Shown here: positions 24,799 to 33,995 of the stretch, one piece after another
Numbering within the stretch: the first letter of the stretch is position 1
Layout of the letters: each line of letters starts with the position of its first letter
Source of the DNA: an uncultured Schlesneria sp.
Lineage (GTDB): Bacteria; Planctomycetota; Planctomycetia; Planctomycetales; Planctomycetaceae
Reading direction: 5' to 3'
DNA length: 37,344 nucleotides
Assembly (NCBI GenBank): GCA_903834925.1
Contig: CAILLA010000188.1
Span: 1 to 37,344 of the forward strand
Notes under the pieces: model-generated
The model's database searches: none
Told to the model about the DNA's origin: nothing
Seen by the model: only the letters and a program-made list of their open reading frames with translations
Translations under genes and position numbers: made by a program

Positions 24799-27384
24799 CT
24801 ACTTTCTCACCCTCAAATCTCGCTCGATCGCTTCAAATTGAGCTTTCAGCGGTTCGCCACCGAGTTCGGGATACAGGACTTTGGTCACCTGGATTAATTT
24901 GCGAGCTTCTTCAAGTTGGCCAAGACGAACGCAGGCTTGAAGAATTTCTTTTCTGGCGGTCAGCCATTCCAGTGAACCGGGTTTCGTGAGGGACTCCACT
25001 CGACGCCAGCTTTGTTTCATCAAAGCGGCCGCTTCCGTATTTTGCAGGCCGGAAAGTAGCTGCGCGATCTCACGTTGTTTGTCGACGTCTTTTGCAGATT
25101 TTTCCGATAATCGTTTCGCAAGTTCGAGAGTCTTTCCGATCTGGCCTGTTGCTGCATACACGCGGATCAGGCATTGATCCAACAACTGGTGCTGGTCTTG
25201 TGACAATTCATCACGACGACGATCGAGTTGCTCAATCACAAGTCGCTGCAAAGCGGTGATCCGATTTCGTTCTTCGTCCGTTGTTGCGGCAACGAACCAG
25301 TTTAACTTTTCTACGATGTCGAGCATTTGCACGGGTGAGACCGATTTTTCACTCAACAGGCGCTCTGCATCCGCTGTATTTCCCATGCCGGTCAACGCAA
25401 CGATCAGAAGCGGAGTTGTTCGCTGTTGAAATGCCTTCATCGCCTTTGCAGTCGACACGTCGGAACCATGCTGACTGACAAATGCCGAGACGCGCGTTAG
25501 CCAATGTTCGGCCTGTCGACATCGCGATGAGATACCCACCTGAGGTCCCGTAACGCGAGGAGTGGCGGCATCGACGATGGGGGAAATTTCCGATGGTCCC
25601 ATCAGTAATATCGCGGCGAGCCTGAGCGCAATCTCAGCCGTTGAGACTGTCCATGATTCCGTTGAATCTCGATGAATTGAGAGAAAATCCGACAATCGTT
25701 CGATTGCTTCCCGCTGGAACTCTGCAATGGGGAGATGTCGTTCGTTCAATCTTTGCAAAATTGTTTCGTAGCATCGTGCCGCTCCTGACATCGCGTCATC
25801 AGCTCGTGCATGACCCGTTTCAACTTGCAGATAAATTAGCAGCGCTTGCGTCGCCTGGAGTCGTTGTTCTTCCAGCTGCGCCTTGAGAAATCGGGCTTCA
25901 TTGACCGTTGGTTGACCCGAAAAATCCTTCAAGTGACGATCAATCGCATCGGTATACGCCTCGCGCCGCTGTTGCGTCTTTTTCTCATCGAATAACCGAC
26001 CGAGCGAATAAACTCCCAGAAGATGCGCGTTTGGTGCGCGTTCCTGCCGGGAATATTCAGCGGCCAGCCGGAAGAAATCAGATGCGGCCGTTTCAAACTG
26101 TTTTTGATCGAGCAAGATCGAAGCTCGGGTGAACCCCAGTTCCATCGCCAGATCCGTCATGCCTCCCTTCTTGGCTGCTGTCTCCGATAAGGCATATTGC
26201 GAAAGAGCCGACTCGATCCGTCCGGCCGCATAATCTGTCCGTGCCGTTTGCATCATCGAATCAAGTTCAGCGCCGTATTTTCGTGTTGTTTGCGCATTGT
26301 CCCAAAGTTGTCGACAACGCCGACTCCAGAAGCCCCCCACCTGTTCTTCGCATCGCTCGATTGCGGTGACGATTTGCTCAGTCAAATTCTCTGCGAGTGT
26401 TTCCTGTTGTTTTTCCAGGGTGATCTCGCGTAACGCGATTAATGCTCGTGTTTGCAATAACCACATTTCTCCCGTTAATCGTTGGCGTTTGCTGCGAGTC
26501 TTGAGCAGAAGCTGGACTGCTTCTGTCGGCCGCTGAAGTTCCAGGAAGACGCGTACGCGTTCAGCGACCATCGCGTCGAAAACTGCATCGACCGGGTTCG
26601 GATCACTTTTTTCCACGATGGTCAACATGTCCGACGCGCGCTGGATCTCGCCTTTCAGTCGAGAACACGTTACCAGCAAAACTTTCGCCAGCGATTGAAC
26701 CGGTTCATCGGCGACTCCGGTCAAACGCCGTAGCGATTGTTCGGCGTTGGTCGCGTATGTGGATCGTTCGACTGATCCGATCGGTGCCAGCTCTGAAAGA
26801 TTTCGTGATGACTGAGCCAGCTGCCACCGAACTTGATGCAAGAGAGCACGCAATTCGTGACCGGACGGTGATCCAGGGCCGGTTTTCTTAGCATCGATTG
26901 GCGGTTCGGCGAGTTTCTTCTCAATCGCCTGTAACTTCTCAATCGCTTTGGATGACGCGGCTTTTGCCTGGTTCAGCAGCGATTCGTTGTAGGGTCGAAG
27001 TTCTCGTTCAGCACGTAACCAGTCTCCCTGGGAAACGAGAACGGATGCGACTTGAGCATTTAATTGCAGTGCTTTCGGATTCAGGCGATCTTGATCAAGC
27101 AGATCTTGAATCACTTTTTGAGCTCGTTGCCAAAGTTCGTCGCGTTGTTCGTCCGAAACAAACCCGGCATGTTCGGTCAGTGTGCGCGACAATTCGATTG
27201 CGAAGTAGGATTTGTCAGCAACCGAAAGATCCGCTCTCTCCAGCCGCGAAATCGCTTCGGATTCGGCAAGTGAAAACAAACCGCGCTGACGTAATTGCTC
27301 AAAGTACCGCGAGTGCGTCTCATCAGACCTGAGGGTTGAGATCGGCAGACAGACCATTAAAAAAAGAACGAAACTCTGCCGCAT
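24799..27384 (-). CDS. Exported TPR-repeat protein (861 aa), function unknown
   Basis: The signal peptide, with start at ATG 27384 (MRQSFVLFLMVCLPISTLRS), is followed by about 840 residues of helical repeats. Examples are SRYFEQLRQRGLFSLAESEA, LNAQVASVLVSQGDWLRAERE, YAAGRIESALSQYALSETAAKK, QKQFETAASDFFRLAAEYSRQE, IRVYAATGQIGKTLELAKR and QACVRLGQLEEARKLIQVTK. The pattern fits degenerate tetratricopeptide repeats. No enzymatic motif is seen. The frame opens earlier at 27420, but the signal peptide favours 27384. Probably a periplasmic assembly scaffold, similar in theme to the giant PQQ/TPR protein downstream. A family A repeat follows the gene. Confidence 0.85.
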   Translation of the reverse strand: MRQSFVLFLMVCLPISTLRSDETHSRYFEQLRQRGLFSLAESEAISRLERADLSVADKSYFAIELSRTLTEHAGFVSDEQRDELWQRAQKVIQDLLDQDRLNPKALQLNAQVASVLVSQGDWLRAERELRPYNESLLNQAKAASSKAIEKLQAIEKKLAEPPIDAKKTGPGSPSGHELRALLHQVRWQLAQSSRNLSELAPIGSVERSTYATNAEQSLRRLTGVADEPVQSLAKVLLVTCSRLKGEIQRASDMLTIVEKSDPNPVDAVFDAMVAERVRVFLELQRPTEAVQLLLKTRSKRQRLTGEMWLLQTRALIALREITLEKQQETLAENLTEQIVTAIERCEEQVGGFWSRRCRQLWDNAQTTRKYGAELDSMMQTARTDYAAGRIESALSQYALSETAAKKGGMTDLAMELGFTRASILLDQKQFETAASDFFRLAAEYSRQERAPNAHLLGVYSLGRLFDEKKTQQRREAYTDAIDRHLKDFSGQPTVNEARFLKAQLEEQRLQATQALLIYLQVETGHARADDAMSGAARCYETILQRLNERHLPIAEFQREAIERLSDFLSIHRDSTESWTVSTAEIALRLAAILLMGPSEISPIVDAATPRVTGPQVGISSRCRQAEHWLTRVSAFVSQHGSDVSTAKAMKAFQQRTTPLLIVALTGMGNTADAERLLSEKSVSPVQMLDIVEKLNWFVAATTDEERNRITALQRLVIEQLDRRRDELSQDQHQLLDQCLIRVYAATGQIGKTLELAKRLSEKSAKDVDKQREIAQLLSGLQNTEAAALMKQSWRRVESLTKPGSLEWLTARKEILQACVRLGQLEEARKLIQVTKVLYPELGGEPLKAQFEAIERDLRVRK

Positions 27385-27447
27385 GATTCTTAAGCCCTGG
27401 AGACCAACGGCGCAACGCATCTTTTCTAGCGGGAATCGATTGCAGCT

Positions 27448-27730
27448 GCCACTGCGTCGGACTTCTTCAGGCTTGAAAGTTGACTCATTAAGTCAATTCC
27501 CAGGATTTCTTCCAAAGTAGCCATCATCGCTCCGCGTGATGAGCATGCGTCGAAAATGTTTCAATCGTTGCCGACGCAGCCAGGCAGATATTCCGTTTGA
27601 ATTTCTGATTTGAGAACATGCGGATTGGAATTTGGCAGGTTCTCGAACGATGCTCATCACGCGGAGCGATGATGGCGACTTTGGTCTGAGGCAAAGCCTC
27701 TCTGGAGTCTTCTCCGACGCAGTTTCTTTT
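27448..27730. repeat. Composite: family A half-elements flanking family B copy 2
   Basis: The left part GCCACTGCGTCGGACTTCTT (27448-27467) and right part GAGTCTTCTCCGACGCAGT (27705-27723) resemble the two sides of the left hairpin of family A copy 1. Family B (27512-27684) lies between them. Composition and inversion are consistent with B having inserted into an A-type element. The intergenic stretch 27385-27746 holds no other recognisable feature. Confidence 0.6.
27512..27684 (-). repeat. Palindromic repeat family B, copy 2 (inverted relative to copy 1)
   Basis: 173 bp starting CCAAAGTAGCCATCATCGCT and ending with the inverted form (GGAGCGATGATGGCGACTTTGG). The interior reads, on the minus strand, like copy 1: GTTCGAGAACC, TCTCAAATCAGAAATTC and CGACGCATGCTCATCACG. 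The conserved outer flanks TTTCTT and TCTGAGG are the reverse complements of those at copy 1. No open frame is shared between copies, arguing for a non-coding element. Confidence 0.85.
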
Positions 27731-27746
27731 GCTAGTAAAAGAATCA

Positions 27747-27944
27747 TCACCGCGGCGGCTTTGGCCAGGGCGAGCTGAAAAGCAGAAATGCGGTGAGAAT
27801 GAATGGTAACAGTGAGTACCAACCGAAATACGCTAGGTTACCCGGTGCGGTGGCGGAAAGTAAAAATAGCAAATACAACCCAGCCTTCTTTCGGAGATCG
27901 AGTCGCCAAAAAAAGCTGACCAGGAATTTGAAGAACTCAAACAT
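27747..27944 (-). CDS. Small membrane protein (65 aa)
   Basis: Not recognised. The 65-residue product MFEFFKFLVSFFWRLDLRKK has two hydrophobic stretches: about residues 3-13, with Arg/Lys following, and 21-58 (AGLYLLFLLSATAPGNLAYFGWYSLLPFILTAFLLF). It ends SSPWPKPPR. It begins 24 bp after the stop of the DUF11-repeat gene on the same strand, so co-transcription is likely. No Shine-Dalgarno is evident, consistent with translational coupling. It may be a membrane partner of the DUF11 protein. The only caveat is that hydrophobic frames can arise by chance. Confidence 0.55.
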   Translation of the reverse strand: MFEFFKFLVSFFWRLDLRKKAGLYLLFLLSATAPGNLAYFGWYSLLPFILTAFLLFSSPWPKPPR

Positions 27945-27968
27945 GGTTGAAGACGGTGGTGGAACCAG

Positions 27969-30491
27969 TTACTTCAATGCGTCTTGAACGATTTGAATCG
28001 TCTCGTCACGCCGATGCGGCTTGGTCAGATGTTCGGCAGAAATTTCGAGTTGAATCCTGGCGTCCGCTTCTGAAGTCGGTTCCAGGATCAATTCGAAGGC
28101 GACATTGGTTCGCGGGGCAAGTTCATCGATGGAATCGAAGATGACCCGGTCACCCTTCTGATGAAATTTCCGTCCGCGAACTTCGACAAGGCGCAACTCC
28201 GCAGGTAGACGAATACTCAATTGGACATTTCGTGCAGGCGCGGTTCCCGAGTTTTTCAATTGCAACTTCGATGTGACCCGGTCACCGACCGTCACGACAC
28301 CTGTGGCACTGAGTGTTTCCATTTGCAGTTCTGGTCGACCGACGACATCGACGGTCGAGTTGACTGCAGCGGTGCTTCCCATCGCTCCAGACGCGGTGAT
28401 TTTCCCACCCAGCGTTCCGGTCTCTTTCGGAAGGTACTTTACTGTGACCGCTTTGTCATCGCCCGGTGCCAAGGGGCCCAGGGTCCAAACAACGGCTTTC
28501 AGATTGGGATCGTATTTGCCTCCATCCGATGCCGTTTCAAATTCCATCCCCGCTGGCACGACTTCCGAAATACGAACGTTGGCAACCTTTAAGTTTCCAT
28601 CATTACGGACGCTATTCGTAAATACGGCTGGTCGTTCGACGTAGACGCGATTCTGACCCGTTCGAGTCAAGACCAGCAGCTCACCGACGACGTGAATCGT
28701 ATTTTCAAGTTCTTTTTTGATTCCGCTGTCGGCCGTCAGTACCGCTCGGTTGTTGCCACTTCCCGTCGCGATTGCTGTGACGGGCAAAACAATCTCTCGC
28801 ACTTCACTGGGAGCCAGTTTGCCGATCGGACATTCGATGTCGGTACCCGCTTCATGTTTCAAATGTTCCGGAATGATGTCTCGAACGGAAATATTGCTGG
28901 CATCAACTGTGCCAACATTTTTCAAATTGAAAACCAGGTCGAACGTTTGTCCCAGACGAACTTCCGGCGGTGCTTTCACCGTAAATTCCAATTGAGGAAT
29001 GGCCACCTGAATTTCGGCCGACACTTCTGTGGCAAAATAGACGCGGGCCACACTACCGATCGGGCCTTCCTGCTTGGGAACAACTTTAATCGAAATCTTC
29101 TTTTCTTCGTTCGGCTTCAGCGCGGGTTCATTCCAGATCAGTCGTTTCCCCACAAGCTCCGCTCGGGGCGAAGTTCCAAGGAGTTCTGACCCTTTGGGAA
29201 TACGATCTTCAATCACGACGTTATGCGCGATCACAGACCCCGTGTTTTTGACAATGATCGTGTAGATCAGCGGCTGGTCCAGGACCGCCTGCTGCTGCGC
29301 GATTTTCTCGATTGTCAGCCGCGGTTGTTGAAGTCCTTTCTGCGACTCATCGCCGACGACACCGTCGCCGCTCAGATCCATCGTCGTCGATTGATCGATC
29401 TCCGTTCGACGTTTCTTCGCTGCTGACGAACGAGCAGGCGGAGCATCGCTCAATCCCCCATCCAGATCGGTTGGCAGTGCAGGGCGATTCCTTGATGGAA
29501 CATTCTTGGGTGGTGCAGCACTTTCGGCGGAAAACGGCGAAGGTTCCGTCGACACGCTTCGATTCGTTAAAGACGAGTTTGTTTCACTTGAGGTCGACGG
29601 TTCGACTGGAATCGATTCGTTGCTCGGTTCTGGAACATCCGCATGGATACTTTGGTCCGTCGGAATGGAATCAGGAAGCTTTAACAACGGTGATCTTGAT
29701 GGTTTGGCATCATCTTCAAATGGGTTGAATTCCTCTTCAGCGGGTGTCTCAGGCTTCTTTTCCCTGGCCATGGCCCGTTGCGACCGCGGTATATCTGCGT
29801 CATCACCAAAATCGAGCGTTCGTGGCGTCTTTTGCGGCTCTGCCGTTGTAGGTGTCTCGTTGTCGGGCGTTGGGATCACCGCATCGCCGAATGGATCTTC
29901 CTCCGATTCCGGCGTTTTGCTCTCGCCTTCAATGGAAATACCGCTGACTTGCTGAATGGGCTGTTTGGGGCGTGTAGACGCTTCTTCGATCGGAATCGTC
30001 GAGAATTCGTCTTCCGGAAGTTCTTTCGGGTCGCTCTTAAAGGAGTTGGGATTCTCTTCTTCGGCCCCAGTGACCTCGTCGCGGAAGCTTTGCCCCCGAA
30101 GTCGCGGATCTCGCTGAATGGCATCGGGGATTTGCGTATTCTTATTCTTCGTCCCGACGGCAGTCTTGATGTTCAACTGCTCGGGTTCAAAATTACTGAC
30201 GAGTTCAATCCGATTCTTGTCTAGTGAGGTCGACGGACGCGGCCTTTTTGGAAGTGGTGGACCACCGTCAGGTCGATCAATTGAAACAACAGGCAACCTG
30301 TCACCTGACGAACCAACAGATCGATCGAATTCATTCGATCTGGCAGATGTTTCTGTACTCTCGTCACTCTCAACGTCAGAAGATGTTGAGGTCACTGCGC
30401 GGCTCATTCCCTGCTGCGCCTGATAAACCGCGAAAAGCCCTACCCCGATGACACCCACCATGACGGTGAGTTTCCAGATTCCATTCCACAT
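27969..30491 (-). CDS. Membrane-anchored DUF11-repeat surface protein (840 aa)
   Basis: A short cytoplasmic start and a membrane segment (IWKLTVMVGVIGVGLFAVYQA) are followed by about 350 residues of Ser/Pro/Glu/Asp-rich, probably disordered linker. Then come about four DUF11-type immunoglobulin-like repeats: QPLIYTIIVKNTGSVIAHNV; QTFDLVFNLKNVGTVDASNI; RPAVFTNSVRNDGNLKVANV; DRVTSKLQLKNSGTAPARNV. DUF11 repeats are typical of cell-surface proteins. The start ATG 30491 is supported by GGGGAAGGG. The frame opens earlier (30740), but that part overlaps a non-coding palindrome (30584-30640) and encodes implausible sequence. Likely extends from the inner membrane into the envelope. Confidence 0.9.
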   Translation of the reverse strand: MWNGIWKLTVMVGVIGVGLFAVYQAQQGMSRAVTSTSSDVESDESTETSARSNEFDRSVGSSGDRLPVVSIDRPDGGPPLPKRPRPSTSLDKNRIELVSNFEPEQLNIKTAVGTKNKNTQIPDAIQRDPRLRGQSFRDEVTGAEEENPNSFKSDPKELPEDEFSTIPIEEASTRPKQPIQQVSGISIEGESKTPESEEDPFGDAVIPTPDNETPTTAEPQKTPRTLDFGDDADIPRSQRAMAREKKPETPAEEEFNPFEDDAKPSRSPLLKLPDSIPTDQSIHADVPEPSNESIPVEPSTSSETNSSLTNRSVSTEPSPFSAESAAPPKNVPSRNRPALPTDLDGGLSDAPPARSSAAKKRRTEIDQSTTMDLSGDGVVGDESQKGLQQPRLTIEKIAQQQAVLDQPLIYTIIVKNTGSVIAHNVVIEDRIPKGSELLGTSPRAELVGKRLIWNEPALKPNEEKKISIKVVPKQEGPIGSVARVYFATEVSAEIQVAIPQLEFTVKAPPEVRLGQTFDLVFNLKNVGTVDASNISVRDIIPEHLKHEAGTDIECPIGKLAPSEVREIVLPVTAIATGSGNNRAVLTADSGIKKELENTIHVVGELLVLTRTGQNRVYVERPAVFTNSVRNDGNLKVANVRISEVVPAGMEFETASDGGKYDPNLKAVVWTLGPLAPGDDKAVTVKYLPKETGTLGGKITASGAMGSTAAVNSTVDVVGRPELQMETLSATGVVTVGDRVTSKLQLKNSGTAPARNVQLSIRLPAELRLVEVRGRKFHQKGDRVIFDSIDELAPRTNVAFELILEPTSEADARIQLEISAEHLTKPHRRDETIQIVQDALK

Positions 30492-30998
30492 GGGAATCCC
30501 TTCCCCAAAATGTCCCCCAATGCTCTCGAAACCACCGCCTTGCGATCGTGCGTTTTTGTCAATGAAATTGGCGAGCGCAACTCGTAGCATGGGCTTTAGC
30601 CCTTGCGCCACATCAACTTGTGGGCTTAAGCCCGTACCACAACAACACTCACAGCCTCCTGGCGGTTCAATCGCCAATTTGACAAAAAACGCGGTTCGCG
30701 ATGGCCAAAGACCATCCGGCGGTTTCTGCCAGATCAGCAAGACGAGTCTCTATCAGATTCGGAATTCTCTGGAAAGAGGAATCCCGTGTTCAAAATCCTT
30801 GAAGATTACAGACCTCTTGGGACTCAAAACCGGAATCTTCGTCACAATTTGACTTAACCGCAAAGTTTTTCCAGAAGTTCGGCAATCGTTACAACCGATA
30901 CTGCTGGTATAGCCGTTAGTGTCGGTGCGTCGAGTCCTTGACGGTAGGGATTTCAGCGCACTGAAGACCCGTCGGGCTACACTTGTCAGGGAACCATC
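30492..30998. other. Intergenic stretch between divergent genes with one short palindromic repeat
   Basis: This about 507-bp gap separates the DUF11 gene (minus) from the BBP7 gene (plus) and must contain both promoters. It holds the palindrome at 30584-30640. A TTGACG at about 30938 could be a -35 element for the BBP7 gene, but no good -10 was found, so I make no promoter call. No small gene with support was seen. Confidence 0.5.
30584..30640. repeat. Short inverted repeat, family E (GGGCTTTAGCCC type)
   Basis: GTAGCATGGGCTTTAGCCCT is followed by a short spacer and then GTGGGCTTAAGCCCGTACCA with a final C. The two halves are imperfect inverted copies, and each contains its own small palindrome (GGGCTTTAGCCC, GGGCTTAAGCCC). 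This two-hairpin form resembles families A and D. Single copy in this window. Its presence argues against coding use of this stretch. Confidence 0.8.
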
Positions 30999-32471
30999 AT
31001 GACCGGACGGATTCCATTTGGTTTGCTTACTATGCTGACGGCATTGGTTTGTCTACCAATTCAGGCTCAGGACCGAATGGGACCGCCTTCTGGAAACGGA
31101 GTCGAACCTGCGGGGTTCCACGCGTTTCAAGAAGCGGATAGCCCAGGCCAATATCACGGTATACCGCTGGGTTATCAGCGAAAACCCGCAGGCCCACCGG
31201 GTCCAAAGCCCACAACGATCTACGAAGAACTGCCGGACGACCAGGGCTTTGCCTACGACGACAGTCCGCTCGGCCGGATCCTGACGGATACATTCCGTCA
31301 CGCCTGGTTTCGCAGCGAATATCTGTTGTGGAACATGTCCGCCCCAGGACACGTTTTGCTCGGTGCACAACCGTTGAACGGTAATGTGACTGCGGTGAAC
31401 GCCTTCAATCCGCTGTCGAACTACGGTTCTCCAGGCCCCCAGCAACTGGTCAGTGGTGTGGAATTCGCCAGGACCGTGAACACGATTCAGGGTGTGGCAA
31501 CGACTCCGGGTTTGGACAATATGTCCATTAATAACCTGAACGGGTTCCGTGGTACGTTTGGAATGCCGATTCCGACGGGTTCGGTGGAAATCAGTTCGTT
31601 CGTTCTGCAATCGGCTTCAGACACCTACAACGGTGGAAACGTGAATGCAAACGTTTACCAAGGGAATATTTCCCCCGGAGTGGGTACCGGCTATATCCAG
31701 AAAGAGATCACAGCCGTCCCTGCCATCCTCGGTACGTTCCCGCTCGTTGGAAACAACGCTCAGGAAGCTCAGTTCATTACTCAACCTTTACTCGTCAACG
31801 GCGTTCCACAAGCCTTAACGGCAACGTCGCCTGGCCTCAACTATGACGTCAGTTACAAAGCCGTTCTGACAAATTTCGCTTGGGGAGCAGAAGCCAACTA
31901 TGTCCCTGACAGTCCCGATCCGAATTCGCTGTTTCAATTTCGTCCTGTTTTCGGTGCTCGCTACTTTAACTTTCGAGATAGCCTTGATCAGTGGGGTCAA
32001 TACAATTTTTCAAGCGGGACTCCTGCGATTAATTCTGTCGTTGCAAGAAACATTAACTCCACTGCAACGAATAACATTTTTGGACCTCAGCTCGGTTTGC
32101 GGGCCGAAGCGATGCACTCGCGATTCCTGTTCGGGGTCGAACCAAAAATCATGCTCGGTATGAATACCTGGCAATCGACACTGGATACCAGCAATATTCT
32201 CAGCCCGACTGATCCGGCTCAAAGCCTCGTTCAGAAGGGAACGACCTTCACCCCGTTGTTTGATGCCAAGTTCTATTCAAACGTGGCAATCACGAAAAAC
32301 TTCTCGGCTTACATCGCTTACAACTACATTTGGGCTGGCCAGGTGAATCGAAGCTACAACGATATCCACTACAATATCCTGAATGCGAACCAATCCAATT
32401 TCGGTCTGCTTCGAAACTACTCGGGAGCCACGTTGCAGGGTCTTTCGTTCGGATGCGAATTCCGTTATTGA
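30999..32471 (+). CDS. BBP7-family outer-membrane beta-barrel protein
   Basis: 490 residues. A signal peptide (MTGRIPFGLLTMLTALVCLPIQAQ) is followed by a Pro/Gly-rich N-terminal stretch. The BBP7 domain then begins near WFRSEYLLWNMSAPGHVLLG and continues with GFRGTFGMPIPTGSVEISSF, FQFRPVFGARYFNFRD, IFGPQLGLRAEAMHSRFLFG, KFYSNVAITKNFSAYIAYNY. It ends GLSFGCEFRY with a terminal aromatic residue as in outer-membrane barrels. Alternating hydrophobic strands fit a porin-like barrel. The function is unknown. BBP7 proteins are planctomycete-specific as far as I know. The aminotransferase gene follows 75 bp after the stop with no terminator between. Confidence 0.9.
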   Translation: MTGRIPFGLLTMLTALVCLPIQAQDRMGPPSGNGVEPAGFHAFQEADSPGQYHGIPLGYQRKPAGPPGPKPTTIYEELPDDQGFAYDDSPLGRILTDTFRHAWFRSEYLLWNMSAPGHVLLGAQPLNGNVTAVNAFNPLSNYGSPGPQQLVSGVEFARTVNTIQGVATTPGLDNMSINNLNGFRGTFGMPIPTGSVEISSFVLQSASDTYNGGNVNANVYQGNISPGVGTGYIQKEITAVPAILGTFPLVGNNAQEAQFITQPLLVNGVPQALTATSPGLNYDVSYKAVLTNFAWGAEANYVPDSPDPNSLFQFRPVFGARYFNFRDSLDQWGQYNFSSGTPAINSVVARNINSTATNNIFGPQLGLRAEAMHSRFLFGVEPKIMLGMNTWQSTLDTSNILSPTDPAQSLVQKGTTFTPLFDAKFYSNVAITKNFSAYIAYNYIWAGQVNRSYNDIHYNILNANQSNFGLLRNYSGATLQGLSFGCEFRY

Positions 32472-32546
32472 CCTCAATTGATTTCCGGCCTAGAGTCCGC
32501 CACTTTGATCGTCAATCGATGTCAACGGATGCGAAAGGAATCGCAG

Positions 32547-33737
32547 ATGACTTACACCCTGTCCATGGCCACGACCGAAGATCGACCGGTGCCGTTTATC
32601 GATCTGGTACCTCAATTTAACGCCATGTCTGCAGAAATCATGGCCACCGTCGAAAAGGTCTTCTCCGAGCAGAAGTTTATTCTGGGCGAAGAAGTATCCG
32701 AGCTGGAACGCGAAATCGCCGAATACTGTGATGCACGTCACGCGATCGGCTGTAACTCCGGAACCGACGCTCTGATCATTGCTCTGCAAGCTCTGGGAAT
32801 TGGCGAAGGTGACGAAGTCATCACGACGCCGTTCTCATTCTTCGCGACAGCGAGTTCAATCTGTCGGGCAGGGGCGACACCGGTTTTTGTTGACATCGAC
32901 CCCGAGACATTCAATCTCGATGCCAACGCCGTTGAAGAGGCGATTACGCCCCGCACCAAGGCGATTATGCCCGTGCATCTCTTCGGTCAATGCTGCGATA
33001 TGGAAAACCTGTGGCGGATCGCCCAGAAGTATGACCTGGAAATTGTTGAAGATGCCTGCCAGGCGATCGGAGCCGAATACCAGGGTCGACGAACCGGTGT
33101 GCTGGGATCGGTCGCTTGCTTCAGCTTCTTTCCAACGAAAAATCTTGGCGGAGCGGGCGATGGTGGCATGATGACCACCGACGATCCCGAACTGGCCAAA
33201 CGATTGAAATGTCTGCGAGTTCACGGTGATATCGGCCAGTACGAACACATCGAAGTCGGAATGAACAGCCGACTCGACTCGCTACAAGCTGCGGTTCTGC
33301 GAGTGAAGCTCAGGAAACTCGATTCCTGGACCGAAGCACGCCAGAAGAACGCCGACCAATACGCGGAAATGTTCCGACAGGAAGGGGTCCTCGACACGAT
33401 CGTCCTTCCCAAAATCGAACCGAACCGGCGTCACGTGTTTAATCAGTACTGCATCCGCGTCCGTCAGGGACACCGCGATCAATTGATGCAGCATCTGAAG
33501 TCGAAAAAAATCGGCTGTGCCGTCTATTATCCAAAGCCGCTGCATCTGCAAAAATGCTTCAAGCATCTGGGCTATCGACCAGGTCAGTTCCCGGAATCAG
33601 AAGCCGCTTCACGAGACATCCTGGCACTGCCAAGCTATCCCGAATTGCCAGCCAGCGATCAAGTTCGAGTTGTCGCAGCCGTGAGCGACGCCTGTAAAGA
33701 ACTGCGAGCAAACAAAAGCCAGCGTCGCGCAGCGTGA
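32547..33737 (+). CDS. DegT/DnrJ/EryC1/StrS-family PLP aminotransferase
   Basis: 396 residues. Sugar aminotransferase-type fold that transfers an amino group to nucleotide-linked keto-sugars for surface glycans (family knowledge; the substrate here is unknown). Marks: PFIDLVPQFNAM, ILGEEVSELEREIAEYCDARHAIGCNSGTDALIIAL, DEVITTPFSFFATASSICRAGATPVFVDID, VEDACQAIGAEY, and PLP-binding Lys198 in FSFFPTKNLGGAGDGGM. RVHGDIGQYEHIEVGMNSRLD and YYPKPLHLQKCF follow. The start ATG 32547 follows GAAAGGAA; an upstream in-frame start at 32478 lacks a ribosome site. A strong terminator lies 26 bp beyond the stop. Might be involved in capsule or O-antigen sugar synthesis. Confidence 0.93.
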   Translation: MTYTLSMATTEDRPVPFIDLVPQFNAMSAEIMATVEKVFSEQKFILGEEVSELEREIAEYCDARHAIGCNSGTDALIIALQALGIGEGDEVITTPFSFFATASSICRAGATPVFVDIDPETFNLDANAVEEAITPRTKAIMPVHLFGQCCDMENLWRIAQKYDLEIVEDACQAIGAEYQGRRTGVLGSVACFSFFPTKNLGGAGDGGMMTTDDPELAKRLKCLRVHGDIGQYEHIEVGMNSRLDSLQAAVLRVKLRKLDSWTEARQKNADQYAEMFRQEGVLDTIVLPKIEPNRRHVFNQYCIRVRQGHRDQLMQHLKSKKIGCAVYYPKPLHLQKCFKHLGYRPGQFPESEAASRDILALPSYPELPASDQVRVVAAVSDACKELRANKSQRRAA

Positions 33738-33763
33738 CATTTGTCTTATGTTGTCATATTTGC

Positions 33764-33799
33764 AACGGCATAACCGATCACGGTTATGCCGTTTTTTTT
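33764..33799 (+). terminator. Rho-independent terminator after the aminotransferase gene
   Basis: Perfect stem AACGGCATAACCG / CGGTTATGCCGTT with loop ATCA (33764-33793), followed by a run of T residues (33792-33799). It lies 26 bp after the stop of the aminotransferase gene. Strong on the plus strand. Confidence 0.93.
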
Positions 33800-33995
33800 A
33801 TGGAAATCGACAGTTTCATAGTTTAACCCGCAGCCAGCGGCGCAGGCGGATCGGGGCGTTCAGCCGATCTCTTCGAACGTTGCCAGGCCCATCTGACGCC
33901 AATGCCCCAACGAGAAATGACGCCCCGGTTAACGGCAAACCTGCCGCTCCCTCCCGCTTCTCTTCGAGGCGCAGTTAAACGATTGCGACAACCGC

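Noticed and set aside
30492-30740. N-terminal extension of the DUF11 gene to 30740
   Set aside because: The extension spans the family E palindrome and encodes unlikely sequence. A good ribosome site precedes ATG 30491 and the membrane anchor follows it.
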